64,000 nt of DNA. Source: Eremothecium cymbalariae DBVPG#7215 (Eukaryota > Ascomycota > Saccharomycetes > Saccharomycetales > Saccharomycetaceae). Under the pieces are notes generated by a model that saw nothing but the letters and a program-made list of their open reading frames with translations, was not told where the DNA came from and did not search any database. Where the stretch lies: NCBI RefSeq assembly GCF_000235365.1, contig NC_016452.1, positions 668,001-732,000 of the forward strand, read 5' to 3'. Below, in pieces: positions 7,795 through 17,853 of the stretch; the stretch's first letter is position 1; every line of letters begins with the position of its first letter. The position numbers were made by a program, and so were the translations under genes.

Positions 7795-10587
7795 ATGAAA
7801 GTTGTAGTAGCAGTGAACCTGATAGTACTCTATTGCTACCATCAGATGCTATCTAACATGCTGATGAGAATCAGGAACCACGAGGATTTATATCAGTTTT
7901 ATACTGTGACCAAAGAACAATGTCTATCTTATGCACAGGATGGGAATAATGTATGCATTGATGTGGATGCGCTTTTTAAACTTTTGATGTCTTCTACTCC
8001 CGAATTGTTAAATCTAGTGAGTTTGCCAGCTATGCTTCGGTTTATTGAATGGTCGAGACAAACGCCTTCTATATCGTCAGACGTTAAGAAGGCGAGATCG
8101 ATAATTACTCCGACCCGATGTTTGAACTTTCTCAAGAACGATGTACATGCTTTCAAGCACTCTTCAGAAACATGCAAGGGGATTTTAGGGGCTTTAAAAT
8201 TGCTCCAAAAGTTACAAATGATTATGTTTGCAGAAAAGCCAATGTTGAACGATACAAATGACCCGGATTCTGAAAGTGTTGTTTGGAAGCCTTTGGATAC
8301 GGCTATTGCAATCCAATTTCTGAATTCGTTACCTGCTAATCAAGTTACACCGTTGGGTCGCATCAATTCATATACTGGCCGTTCGCATGGTTCATCGCAG
8401 AATGGTATGCTTCATCAGCCCGTAATGCAGATACATAGCCAATACCAAGATCAAGAGCCATCATTAAAGGATCAGCAAATAAGGCAACAGTTGGAACAGC
8501 AGCAGCAATCACCTATTCAGTCGCAATTGCTGCTGCAGCACCACCAACAACAACAAGGCCAGGACCAAGAGCGACAACCGCCTTCAAAGGAAAAGCCATT
8601 TCATCAGCATCAGCAGCAGCAGCAGCAGCATCAGCAGCATCAAGAGCAACAACAGGACCTGCTGCACGACCATAATGATGAAAAACCAGCAAAATTAACG
8701 TCACAGTTGCTAGAACAGTCGTCAGGACAACAGGCTCTCTCAGAACGGTTAATTCTCCCACATCCGCAGAAGCAGCAAGCTCCTCTCCCTTCTACAGCTC
8801 TTGCTCTTCATCATTCAGAACCACAACCACAACAACAGGATCTGCAGCAAGACTCCCAAAAACAGCAGCAGCAGCAGCAACATCATCATCAGCAGCAGCA
8901 ACAACAACAACAACAAGAGCAAGAAGAAGAGAAGAAGAAGAAGCAGAAGAAGCAAAGTGCCACTCCTGCTCATTCTCTTCTTCTTCTCCCTCCTCCTCCA
9001 GCACCACCAGCACCACCAGCAACAACAACAACTCCACCACTTCCAACGTCACGGCTCCTGCCCCACCAGCAACAGCAACGACAGCAACGACAATATCATC
9101 TCCAACCTGATCATCAAAACCAGCACCAGCAGGCCCTTCCCGTTCGTTCGCCGCCTCCGCCTCCTTCTCCGCCACTACCGTTACCACAACAACAACAACT
9201 AAAACATCCACAGTACCCACGACAGCAGTGTCTGCAGCAGATGCATCCTAACCTTCAACAGCTTCAAAATTATCCGAATGGTTCTACAACCCCATGTTAC
9301 TATCAGAACTATTTTTATGATTCAGTAGCACTATTTCAGCAAGGGATACCTGAAATAAATCAAAGGTTACATCATTTGACTGTGCAAAATAATAAATTGA
9401 AGCAGCAAGATACCATATTGATGCAACAAATCAACAACTTGAGGCAGATAGTGACATCTTTACAGAAGACTGTAACTTCAATTTCACTTACAAACTCTGT
9501 TTCAACCAAGGGTAAAGTTACAAAGTTGAAGCAGTCTACTGCAACTACACCTATCTGTTCAAAATTTACTTATGATTCAAATATCAGTGGTGTTACATCT
9601 GTTAGTGGTCACATGAATTATTCGGAAACAAATGTTTCAAATACAGGTGATCAAGAGCTTGTAAACCCTCTTTTAGAAAGCTACGAATCCTTTATTGTGA
9701 AGAATGATCCTCGTTCCAACACAAAAACCGCTGAATCGAGTCACCAAGCACCGGTGACTGCTCAGAAAGATCGGGGTGAACTGCCCTTTCAAAGTGAAAA
9801 CATATTCGAGGTTCAGAAGGATGATGAAGGTTCTATTCTTTCTTACCATCCTATTACATTTGCTGATTCAGCCACATCATATTCAAATATATTACCACGG
9901 TCAATGCCACCTAGTGGTACAGTTAGTATTCCACTAAAACGTGGTCGTATGGCGACTCTTATGAGCAGTGCCTTGCCTCAAGATTCTACCTCTTCCACCA
10001 TATGTTACAGTAATAGTACTTCAAATATTCATAACAATGCCAAAGAAGGTCAATTGGTTTCTTCAGAAGTCGCGTCGAATACAAATAACCTGTCTTCATC
10101 TACAGAACATAAACTAAAAAAATTGCGGTCACGCTATAAGGAAAGTTCAGGTTCTAAGTTGTCGAAAGGTGTACAATATCAACCTCCGCTAACTTCTGAA
10201 GGAAAACGTTACATGCTTGGTGAAGACGGCAAGTTCTCAATTGTTATGAGCAGTGATCAGGATTCTATCTATTCTATTTACAACGAGTTTTATCAATCGC
10301 TCAAACTACAAGTTGACTCGTTTGTGCAAGATTATGGCAAATCCAAACTTACCCAGTTTCGAAAGAAAAGAACGTTTCAGAAAAAGAAGGCATTTGTATA
10401 TCTAGTGGAAAAAATTTCGTACTTCTCTAAGTTGCCACCTGAACAAGTGTTGGATATAGTTGATGATGTGAGAATAAAAGAAGGCAAATCTGTAGTTTGG
10501 GTCTGTAACAACTTGGGTTCCTTGAAATATGCTCTAGTCAAATATCGGCCGAAACTAAAAGATATAATTATGGGATACAACGATTAA
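7795..10587 (+). CDS. Large polyglutamine transcription factor with C-terminal GCR1_C domain (GCR1/HOT1/MSN1 family)
   Basis: A 930-residue protein. Residues about 25-200 form a globular N-terminal region. About residues 225-490 are extremely rich in Gln, His and Pro, encoded by CAG/CAA/CAC repeats. A predicted coiled coil lies at about 510-575 (heptads around NNKLKQQDTILMQQINNLRQ). The C-terminal 110 residues, about 805-915, match the GCR1_C DNA-binding fold, with a basic FRKKRTFQKKKAF stretch. Family members (Gcr1, Hot1, Msn1) activate glycolytic or osmostress genes. Which one this is, or whether it is a lineage-specific paralog, cannot be decided here; none lies at the matching S. cerevisiae loci. 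The first 20-odd residues (MKVVVAVNLIVLYCYHQ) look non-native, and in-frame ATGs at 7846, 7858 or 7864 may be the true start. Confidence 0.82.
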   Translation: MKVVVAVNLIVLYCYHQMLSNMLMRIRNHEDLYQFYTVTKEQCLSYAQDGNNVCIDVDALFKLLMSSTPELLNLVSLPAMLRFIEWSRQTPSISSDVKKARSIITPTRCLNFLKNDVHAFKHSSETCKGILGALKLLQKLQMIMFAEKPMLNDTNDPDSESVVWKPLDTAIAIQFLNSLPANQVTPLGRINSYTGRSHGSSQNGMLHQPVMQIHSQYQDQEPSLKDQQIRQQLEQQQQSPIQSQLLLQHHQQQQGQDQERQPPSKEKPFHQHQQQQQQHQQHQEQQQDLLHDHNDEKPAKLTSQLLEQSSGQQALSERLILPHPQKQQAPLPSTALALHHSEPQPQQQDLQQDSQKQQQQQQHHHQQQQQQQQQEQEEEKKKKQKKQSATPAHSLLLLPPPPAPPAPPATTTTPPLPTSRLLPHQQQQRQQRQYHLQPDHQNQHQQALPVRSPPPPPSPPLPLPQQQQLKHPQYPRQQCLQQMHPNLQQLQNYPNGSTTPCYYQNYFYDSVALFQQGIPEINQRLHHLTVQNNKLKQQDTILMQQINNLRQIVTSLQKTVTSISLTNSVSTKGKVTKLKQSTATTPICSKFTYDSNISGVTSVSGHMNYSETNVSNTGDQELVNPLLESYESFIVKNDPRSNTKTAESSHQAPVTAQKDRGELPFQSENIFEVQKDDEGSILSYHPITFADSATSYSNILPRSMPPSGTVSIPLKRGRMATLMSSALPQDSTSSTICYSNSTSNIHNNAKEGQLVSSEVASNTNNLSSSTEHKLKKLRSRYKESSGSKLSKGVQYQPPLTSEGKRYMLGEDGKFSIVMSSDQDSIYSIYNEFYQSLKLQVDSFVQDYGKSKLTQFRKKRTFQKKKAFVYLVEKISYFSKLPPEQVLDIVDDVRIKEGKSVVWVCNNLGSLKYALVKYRPKLKDIIMGYND
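8480..9240 (+). repeat. CAG/CAA/CAC trinucleotide-repeat tract inside the GCR1-like gene
   Basis: About 760 bases of degenerate CAR/CAY/CCN triplets encode alternating polyGln, polyHis and polyPro runs. An AAG/GAA-rich segment (about 8921-8960) encodes a Glu/Lys block. The purine/pyrimidine bias leaves several other frames open, which explains long shadow ORFs on both strands. Such tracts are prone to length change by replication slippage. Confidence 0.9.
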
Positions 10588-11623
10588 AAAAGCTCGAGGC
10601 CTACCTTCCAAAATTTTCTTCGTTTGAGAAGGGCAGCAGCAGCTTCCCCTTCCTTCTCTCAATTTTGTGTTGTTAAAAATTCAATCTCATATTTGCAGTT
10701 GTGGCTTACAACTTCAACTCTGTACAAAAATGCAACCTGTAGCGCTATCGAATCAATCAAGCACTACCTTTCCAACATGGCTTGCACTCCACCAATTTGC
10801 TGGCCACAATCATAATTATCTTGACTAACTGTATTTCCTCTCATATAATAAATACAATATTGCATGTGACACTCAACCACGTATAACATGATTCATGATT
10901 CATGATTCCCACACCTTAAACAACTACATACCCACTAATTATATAACAGCAAGCCAGCCTGCCAGCCAGCCCTCTCAATCTCATCATACAAAACTCCCGC
11001 TGCCCTTACCCGTCGGTCCTTTTTGTCCGTTAATGTCCACCGGATTTACGCATAGTATCAGCCGTTGTCATGAGATGGCTGACATAATACTGTCGCATCT
11101 ATCTTGTATCGGTGTATCTCCCCTCAAAACGAACCATTTTCCCGCACACCCTTTATTAATTATACAACCAACTTCGATCGAGGCGAATAAAGGCCGGCCT
11201 CGAGCACACAGGCAAATCCTGCTGACATCAGCTGATTACGTCGAGGGTCCGTTTTGTGTACTCCGTGTACAACGACTTACTATTTTAGGAAAATCGCAAA
11301 CTGAAAACTTGATTTCACATTTATGAAATTCTCGAAATGAATGAATGAAAACATTCAATTGGGATTAGGTAGCAACATTAAAGTTATAATTTGCATATAC
11401 TTTTATTCTACGCCATACTTATTAAAGAGAGATAAATACAGGTGTATTAAAAAGTGCTATCTATTGAAACTATCATATAGTTTCCAGCTACATCCAATAT
11501 CTATTGCTACGATCTATTTTAACAACTATTCCTACGGTTTAATCAGTTTGTGCAGTCAGTGACGTCTATCATATACGTGGAACCAAAAGTGACACAGGGA
11601 ATAACTAATTACACAAAAGCTAA
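10588..11623. other. 1.04-kb intergenic region between the GCR1-like gene and RAX2
   Basis: No supported gene. It contains a three-copy 7-bp repeat ATGATTC at 10889-10909, a GCCAGCC-rich stretch near 10950, and a GGCCGGCC-containing GC island near 11190. Open frames at 10895-11326 and 11341-11562 have no recognisable features and poor composition. The last 280 bases are AT-rich, as expected of the RAX2 promoter. Confidence 0.5.
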
Positions 11624-14600
11624 ATGATGTACATTCATAAATATACGTTGCTAGTACTTTCGTTCGTCGCTGGCCTTGCTCAAGGATCTCAGATAAACGG
11701 TGTAGTCAACCATTTTAATATAACACAATATACTGCACCGCACTTGGATCTTTCTACCGTCAGGAATAGTCAGTTGCTTATATTTGATGACTTTCAAACG
11801 TTTGATTACTATACATACAAAGGGCAGCAAATTTTTACAGGCTTAGCCGACGAGAGGAAAAACTCGTTAATCTACTATTCCAATAATACTTATGTTCAGT
11901 TGGCAGAGTTACCAGACGGTGCAGAAATAAAGAAAATAGTTCCGTGGGGTGATGATAGTTTTATTTTAAGTGGCAGGGGTGTGTTTGAAGGCCATCGATT
12001 GGAGCACCAATTAATCTATAATCTATCAAGCTTCGAGATAACGGAAATACTTAAAGAGCCATTAGAACACGTCAATGACATTTTAACGGACGGCGAGGTG
12101 GTATACTTTGGAGGTGGTTTCACATATAATGATGGAAACTTGTCGGGCCACAGTGTGGTGAAGTGGGATGCAACAGATAAATCAAGTTCGTTATTACCTT
12201 TCTATGGCTTTGGGCAGGGCTCTGTGGTAAACAACATAATAAAATTGGATGATAGTAATATATTATTTGTTGGCAAATTTTCTACAATTGATAATACTGC
12301 ATTATTGCCACATAGAAATGTTTCCAGCAGTTTCTTATCAAACAGCACAAACATAGAAACAAACGCCTTGGCATCACTCCGATTTTCATCTTTGGTTCAT
12401 GACGGAACCTTGAATAGTTCAGCGTTCGTTTGTCCTGAGGGTTCAGCTGATTCTTGGACGATACCGCATAGCACTATGGGCGAACTCACTATTCGGGTTA
12501 TTAATCAGATGACGCCTTCAAAAATTAGAATCTACAATTCCAAGGATTCCAATAATCAAGTCAACTTGTTCAGAATTGTAACATCCCCATCTAGAAGTAT
12601 CATGAACATGACTTACGTTGACCCCATAACTGGAGCATTAGCTGTGTGTGATGCTTGGTGCCCTCTTCAGCCACTATCGGTGCTTTCCAATCTAGCAGAA
12701 AATAGTACGTCATCTGTAATGGCAGCATTTCCGAATAACAACAATGTCCTTGTTAAATGGACGGCCGCATATCAAGAATTTGCATTCGTTAATCGCGTCC
12801 CCATACAAGAGTTAACATTCATCGCCATAGATTCTTTTGGTCACAATGTGGGATTACTAGGTATCGAATTATTCCAAGCTGAATATGATACTTACGTAAA
12901 CAACACATTAAATCAACCCAACTGTGACTCTCAACAAAATTTCCCTGCTTCTGTAGTCTCTAAAGATACCGTATGGTATCAAGGACTTCCAGATCAAAGC
13001 TACATGGCAACTTCATTTACCGCAGGTAAACCAAGCGTAACTTTGACGCCTTCCATTCCTTATCCAGGTATTTACACTCTAAATTTGGTTACTCCTGGTT
13101 GTCTGACTGATAACACTTGTGCATTCAGGGGAATTGTAAACGTCACTATACGCGCACAAAATGGAACCCATTTAATGAATCGTTGGATCTACCAGAACAA
13201 CGAAAATCTGAAATATGATCCTTTATTCAGAGGATATTTGGACGATAGCCCAAATGTGGTCTTAGAGTGGATTGGTCCAATTGATCCCGCGGCTGCTAAT
13301 AATGTCATGGTGGCGGATAGGGTTACCTCTATTATTGATTCTATTGAAGATTTAGAAATGAAAAACGGAACTTCAAATAGTAATCTCTTAAATGGCTTAT
13401 TCCAGTATGCTGCATCGAACTTTACTAATACTAACCTTTCCACGCTTGTGGGTAGCACAAATATTGACCAATATCCTGTAAGGAATATACCACATAGTTC
13501 CTCCCTCTTTGGACAGATATATAACGATACATTGTTTATTGGAAGTCCTTCAATAGATGGGCTAGCTAAAATCAGTCGTCGCAAGGACGATTGGAATGAT
13601 ATTATTGTTGATCCACAACTGATAGACACAGAAGGACCTGTTACCGGCATTTTTCCATATTCGAATGGTTTAGCACTTACCGTACATTCTAATCAGACAA
13701 ACATGGCAAGTTCATTGAGTTTCAACGGTAGCATTAGCACTATATTTCGTTCTAATGCACCTAGTTTATCTATTTTGAATTTGACAATTGATGGAAGTGA
13801 AATATTAGTCTTTGATAATGGATATGTTTATAATGTATCGTCCCAGTCTGATATATCAAATTCTGAAACTTTAAAATTGTCACTATTGTCAGCTGGTGCA
13901 AATTTAGAAGATGATCTAATACTTGCAGGAAATGTACAATCAACTAAACATTTTGTACCTAATGGGGCTATTGCAATTGATGCCGATAGTAATGAGGTGG
14001 TGACATCAGGCCTTCCATCAGTGGATGATGGAATAATCTACAGAGGTTTATTCATAAATGATTCGTCTTCTGCGTATGCCTACTATTCGAAATCCTTAGG
14101 TAGTTCAAAAGGGGGTATTGTAGTATATGGTGAACATGAACCTGAATATTTATCAACAGACGATTCAACTGTCAATGACATGCTTTATATCAAAGATTCC
14201 AATTTACTCGCTGTTGTCACAAGTGGAACAAGTCAAGGTCTTGCCAGTTTGTATATTCACGATTTATCTGCTGATTTTGCACCTATAAAAGAAACCTTTG
14301 AAATTGGTGAAGTTATAAATACAATGGTTTTATTTGGGCGAAACTATACGTTGTTGGTTGGTGGTACTTTTACACGTAATGGTTGTCGTGATCTTTGTTT
14401 GTATAATTATGCCACTAATAATTGGACACGATTCATGGATGGCAATATAACGGGTGATATAAGGCAACTACAATTCTTAGATGGTAATACTTTGATGGTT
14501 GCGGGTTTATTAGCTTCTTCTGACTCGAAAGATCTTCAACTTGTAGAGATAGATCTTTCAAATATGGAGATAATATCAAAGTTACAAGGCACCAATACTG

Positions 14601-15265
14601 GAACTTTTCAACATGTGTTAACTGTTGGTAACTCCAGTTCTGAACTAATAGCACATGATGGTAATCAAGTTTTCCACTTTGTGGATGGACAATGGAAGAA
14701 TATTTCTCCTGATACTTCTGGGCAAACCCAAATTAATGGTTTAACTCTTTTATCTACAGATTTCTCTCAAAGAAATTCCATAATGAAGAGAGATAGGGTT
14801 GGTAATGAACTTGTGGTAATAAATGGAAATTTTAGCAGTCCCGATTATGGTGACATTAATGCAATGTATTATGATTTTAATGGTTGGAATCCATATTATT
14901 TTTCAGTTCCTCGAGAATCTAATTCAGATGAAGTAATTCCGCAAGGTCAACTTTTCCTGAATAAAGATGTATCCTTTACTTCGAGTTCTCAGATCTACTT
15001 AAGCAATGATAATGACAATGACGATACTCCAGCCGCCAGTGAACCTGCAACTCATGAAAAGCATACTAAAAAGTTAGCTAAGATATTTGTTGTTTTAATT
15101 GCATTGGCTTTGGCATTAGCTACAGTAGCTGTGTTAGGCGTGGTCGGTGTCTTATTCGCTTATCTATTTGGTGACCACAACGCATATGAACCTTTGAAAC
15201 CTAGGATTAACGAGGCAGAAATGTTGAAAACGGTGCCACCGGAGAAATTGATGAAATTTATTTAG
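11624..15265 (+). CDS. RAX2: Rax2, bipolar bud-site selection membrane protein
   Basis: A 1213-residue type I membrane glycoprotein, close to the 1220 residues of S. cerevisiae Rax2. It has an N-terminal signal peptide (about 1-21, ending near AQGSQ), a very long lumenal or extracellular region rich in Asn-X-Ser/Thr sites with propeller-like repeats (FDNG, VGGTFTRNG), one transmembrane segment at about 1154-1182 (IFVVLIALALALATVAVLG), and a 31-residue cytosolic tail. With Rax1 it forms the persistent cortical landmark for bipolar budding; in filamentous relatives it affects tip growth. It lies convergent to TRS85. The first ATG of a tandem ATGATG is used as start. Confidence 0.95.
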   Translation: MMYIHKYTLLVLSFVAGLAQGSQINGVVNHFNITQYTAPHLDLSTVRNSQLLIFDDFQTFDYYTYKGQQIFTGLADERKNSLIYYSNNTYVQLAELPDGAEIKKIVPWGDDSFILSGRGVFEGHRLEHQLIYNLSSFEITEILKEPLEHVNDILTDGEVVYFGGGFTYNDGNLSGHSVVKWDATDKSSSLLPFYGFGQGSVVNNIIKLDDSNILFVGKFSTIDNTALLPHRNVSSSFLSNSTNIETNALASLRFSSLVHDGTLNSSAFVCPEGSADSWTIPHSTMGELTIRVINQMTPSKIRIYNSKDSNNQVNLFRIVTSPSRSIMNMTYVDPITGALAVCDAWCPLQPLSVLSNLAENSTSSVMAAFPNNNNVLVKWTAAYQEFAFVNRVPIQELTFIAIDSFGHNVGLLGIELFQAEYDTYVNNTLNQPNCDSQQNFPASVVSKDTVWYQGLPDQSYMATSFTAGKPSVTLTPSIPYPGIYTLNLVTPGCLTDNTCAFRGIVNVTIRAQNGTHLMNRWIYQNNENLKYDPLFRGYLDDSPNVVLEWIGPIDPAAANNVMVADRVTSIIDSIEDLEMKNGTSNSNLLNGLFQYAASNFTNTNLSTLVGSTNIDQYPVRNIPHSSSLFGQIYNDTLFIGSPSIDGLAKISRRKDDWNDIIVDPQLIDTEGPVTGIFPYSNGLALTVHSNQTNMASSLSFNGSISTIFRSNAPSLSILNLTIDGSEILVFDNGYVYNVSSQSDISNSETLKLSLLSAGANLEDDLILAGNVQSTKHFVPNGAIAIDADSNEVVTSGLPSVDDGIIYRGLFINDSSSAYAYYSKSLGSSKGGIVVYGEHEPEYLSTDDSTVNDMLYIKDSNLLAVVTSGTSQGLASLYIHDLSADFAPIKETFEIGEVINTMVLFGRNYTLLVGGTFTRNGCRDLCLYNYATNNWTRFMDGNITGDIRQLQFLDGNTLMVAGLLASSDSKDLQLVEIDLSNMEIISKLQGTNTGTFQHVLTVGNSSSELIAHDGNQVFHFVDGQWKNISPDTSGQTQINGLTLLSTDFSQRNSIMKRDRVGNELVVINGNFSSPDYGDINAMYYDFNGWNPYYFSVPRESNSDEVIPQGQLFLNKDVSFTSSSQIYLSNDNDNDDTPAASEPATHEKHTKKLAKIFVVLIALALALATVAVLGVVGVLFAYLFGDHNAYEPLKPRINEAEMLKTVPPEKLMKFI

Positions 15266-15491
15266 TGATGTTCATATAATAGTAGGTATATTAATTTTAT
15301 AATGTTAAAATATTTATTTACATTAACATCGCTATTAACTTTTGTTAAATATTATATAACAGCTTTTAGTTAGTTCTTTTAAATATATTGTCGCATATAG
15401 ATCAATAAAAAGGTAAGGATAATTATTTCACTAGTATATATATTTATTGCAGATACGCCATAACAGCCTTCAGGCAGAACTAAGTAAAGTA

Positions 15492-17363
15492 TTAATTAGC
15501 TCTTTGACTATTTTCACTATCTACTACAGCATCCGCAAGTCTGCTCAATAAAGTTCCCTCGGCATTAGCAAAAGGTAGATCACGATATACCCTATTGCAG
15601 CGTTTCAATGACCAGGCACCTTGTCTTGTTTGGCCGCACTGCAGCCATTTCTTCGCAGCAAGTAATTGAAAGACAGCTTCTTTCCTATATCTCGTAAATC
15701 CTTGGTTTTGTATCTTGCCACAATGAAGTTTGTGAGGGTTCAGATACAATTCTTCTTCCAAATCATGATCGCAGTCTGAAGTACTGTCATCGTCAGCGTG
15801 AATCCTGGGATCAATTCGTAACCTATATGCAAAGCTTATGCGTTCCCAAATAAGATTTCTGCACACGGGACCCAACTTTAAATTCTCTTTTTGCAATATA
15901 ACCTCCAAATATTTTATGGCAAACGGAGCTGATGTCCATGTATCACTCAAGGAAAGAAAGAGTTCTGTCATATATATCATACAGCGGATTTGGTCTAGGG
16001 AAATAATATTGTTTACTGCATAGTCAAGGTACTTCATAATTAAAGGATCTATGTCATTTTTTATCATTTTTGCTGTTACAATTGAATGTGCTCCCATTAA
16101 TAAGGAAAGGGCTGAGAATTCCTGGCATGACGACATGTACAATGGATAATTTTCAAAATCTCTAATTAGTATTTCATAAATCGAATATGCAGTCTTATAA
16201 TCTGATAGCATAAAACACCAGTCAGCCAGTTTTCGGAGCAAAAATTCATTTGAGGAAGCAAGAAAGTGACCATCTGGAGATGTAGGCATAGAAGCTGTGG
16301 GTGAACCGCTTGATTTCGAGATAAACCTTTTTAAAAGTTTATTGCTGTGAAAAATTGACTTTCGTGGCTGCAGTATAGTCTCATCCCAAAAAGAAATCTT
16401 GCGATTCATGAACGGGATCATCAAATCCTCCACCATTGAATTGATAGTATCATAGATTAATTTTACCAACCGTGGGCATAATTTCAAAGATACTGGATGT
16501 GAAGAGTCGTAAAGTTGTTCTTGTAATGAATTAGTAATTGGTGGGTGTAAAACTATGGATCTATCGCGAAAGTTAGTGAAAATGGGAAGCGGAACACTTT
16601 CAACAAATAACTGTTTTTTTATTACCTTCATAAGTGATTGAACAGTTTCCCATTGTTGTGGGGATGACTGATCAAAACATAGAATGAAAACAGGCAAAAC
16701 ATCATTTGTATTTATGAACGCTGGAAATTTACTCAAAGTATTGGGAAGGTTTTTAAACTCCATTAACAACTCCCGAGCCAACTCATATTCCTCTCCCTGA
16801 GTAATATCAAGTGCAAGTAATGCCAAAATCGGATGGTTAAACGAATGATACGGAGATAAAGTTGTTGAAGATAACATAGTAATAAATTTGTGGAAAATAG
16901 AATGCTTTAGCAGCTCACAAGGAGAATCATTCACCGTATGCTCCTCAATATCTTTCAAAAACTCAGATAAAGACTCCTCCAAATCATTGAACTCCACTTG
17001 GTGGTTATCTCCCACAGATATAATATCCGTTAAAGGGGTCTGGAAACGAATGTACCTCGAAGAGTTCCTCTGAAAAAGCGAGTTTTGCCTCTGTCTCCGG
17101 TTATTGGGCTGTAATTTAGCACTGATTTTATCATCCAACTGATCTCGATCTTGTATATAATCCCCAAAATATCTTAGCAACTTGTACAATGACCCAATTT
17201 TAAATACCTCTTCCAAATGTTGATTTAATGCATCTGTGCTCTGAACACTGATACATGGTGATAGTGCATTACAGATAACCTTCCTTGATATTTCTCGAGG
17301 AACAGGCTGACTCCACTGATCTGGGTAATGTAGCAAATTCATATACTTCTCATATGACAGCAT
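15492..17363 (-). CDS. TRS85: TRAPPIII subunit Trs85
   Basis: A 623-residue protein whose N-terminus (MLSYEKYMNLLHYPDQWSQ) and downstream text match Trs85 (Gsg1). That protein directs the TRAPPIII complex, a Ypt1 exchange factor, to the pre-autophagosomal structure and to Golgi/endosomal traffic. S. cerevisiae Trs85 is about 698 residues, so this one is somewhat shorter. The frame is open upstream only through non-ATG codons, so the ATG at 17363 is taken as start. Position between RAX2 and the TM9 gene fits the ancestral merger of YDR108W with YLR083-084. Confidence 0.92.
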   Translation of the reverse strand: MLSYEKYMNLLHYPDQWSQPVPREISRKVICNALSPCISVQSTDALNQHLEEVFKIGSLYKLLRYFGDYIQDRDQLDDKISAKLQPNNRRQRQNSLFQRNSSRYIRFQTPLTDIISVGDNHQVEFNDLEESLSEFLKDIEEHTVNDSPCELLKHSIFHKFITMLSSTTLSPYHSFNHPILALLALDITQGEEYELARELLMEFKNLPNTLSKFPAFINTNDVLPVFILCFDQSSPQQWETVQSLMKVIKKQLFVESVPLPIFTNFRDRSIVLHPPITNSLQEQLYDSSHPVSLKLCPRLVKLIYDTINSMVEDLMIPFMNRKISFWDETILQPRKSIFHSNKLLKRFISKSSGSPTASMPTSPDGHFLASSNEFLLRKLADWCFMLSDYKTAYSIYEILIRDFENYPLYMSSCQEFSALSLLMGAHSIVTAKMIKNDIDPLIMKYLDYAVNNIISLDQIRCMIYMTELFLSLSDTWTSAPFAIKYLEVILQKENLKLGPVCRNLIWERISFAYRLRIDPRIHADDDSTSDCDHDLEEELYLNPHKLHCGKIQNQGFTRYRKEAVFQLLAAKKWLQCGQTRQGAWSLKRCNRVYRDLPFANAEGTLLSRLADAVVDSENSQRAN

Positions 17364-17853
17364 ATTCCACACAAATCCAAAAGTTTCCCTACCTCTATCC
17401 AGAAAACTTGTAATATATCTCTTTTACTCACTATCCAACTTCTTGATATGCTGATGGATATTTTTATTAAATTTCAATTCTTTTTAAATTGTGCCTATTG
17501 GGAACAAAAACAACTATCGAAGGGCTCCAAGCAGTATAATGAATAAGTCATTCCCCAGCCCTAGTTTATTCTACACTATATCAGGCCTGCTCACTAAGTG
17601 GTATTTGTAGTTATTATCTTGTCATTTCAAGTTGTTATATGTTTAAAACTTGAAGTATTACGGAGTTTCTTTTTTGCTGCTTCTCATTTAAATTAAAAGT
17701 TGAAGGATCTTCAAAATTAATCTCTTCTATAACCCTTGGAACTTGTTGAAACGAACGTTACGGATAGAGAGCCTATATAGTCTAAGGAGTTCTCCATAAG
17801 TGGCTTTAGTTGCAATTAGGCTATTCAATATCTCCTAGTTGGTTTTGTTACAA
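17364..17853. other. Divergent TRS85/EMP70 promoter region
   Basis: An AT-rich 490-bp spacer carrying both upstream regions. No additional ORF, RNA gene or named motif was recognised. Confidence 0.55.

Noticed and set aside
7773..7875. Possible short intron joining the leader frame to the main frame of the GCR1-like gene, using CTAAC at 7853-7857 and an AG at 7868 or 7874
   Set aside because: The only GT candidates (GTTGTA, GTAGTA) are non-consensus, and none of the combinations checked restores the main frame.
8792..9220. Long overlapping open frames on both strands (142 and 133 codons) inside the GCR1-like gene
   Set aside because: They are by-products of the CAG/CAA/CAC repeat, giving low-complexity Val/Ala/Glu or Asn/Ser/Arg strings. 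The plus-strand polyQ frame continues into recognisable folded domains, so it is the real one.
10895..11326. 143-codon plus-strand ORF upstream of RAX2
   Set aside because: Composition is Ser/His/Pro-rich with SQPASQPSQS repeats derived from GCCAGCC; no domain, and it ends far from other features.
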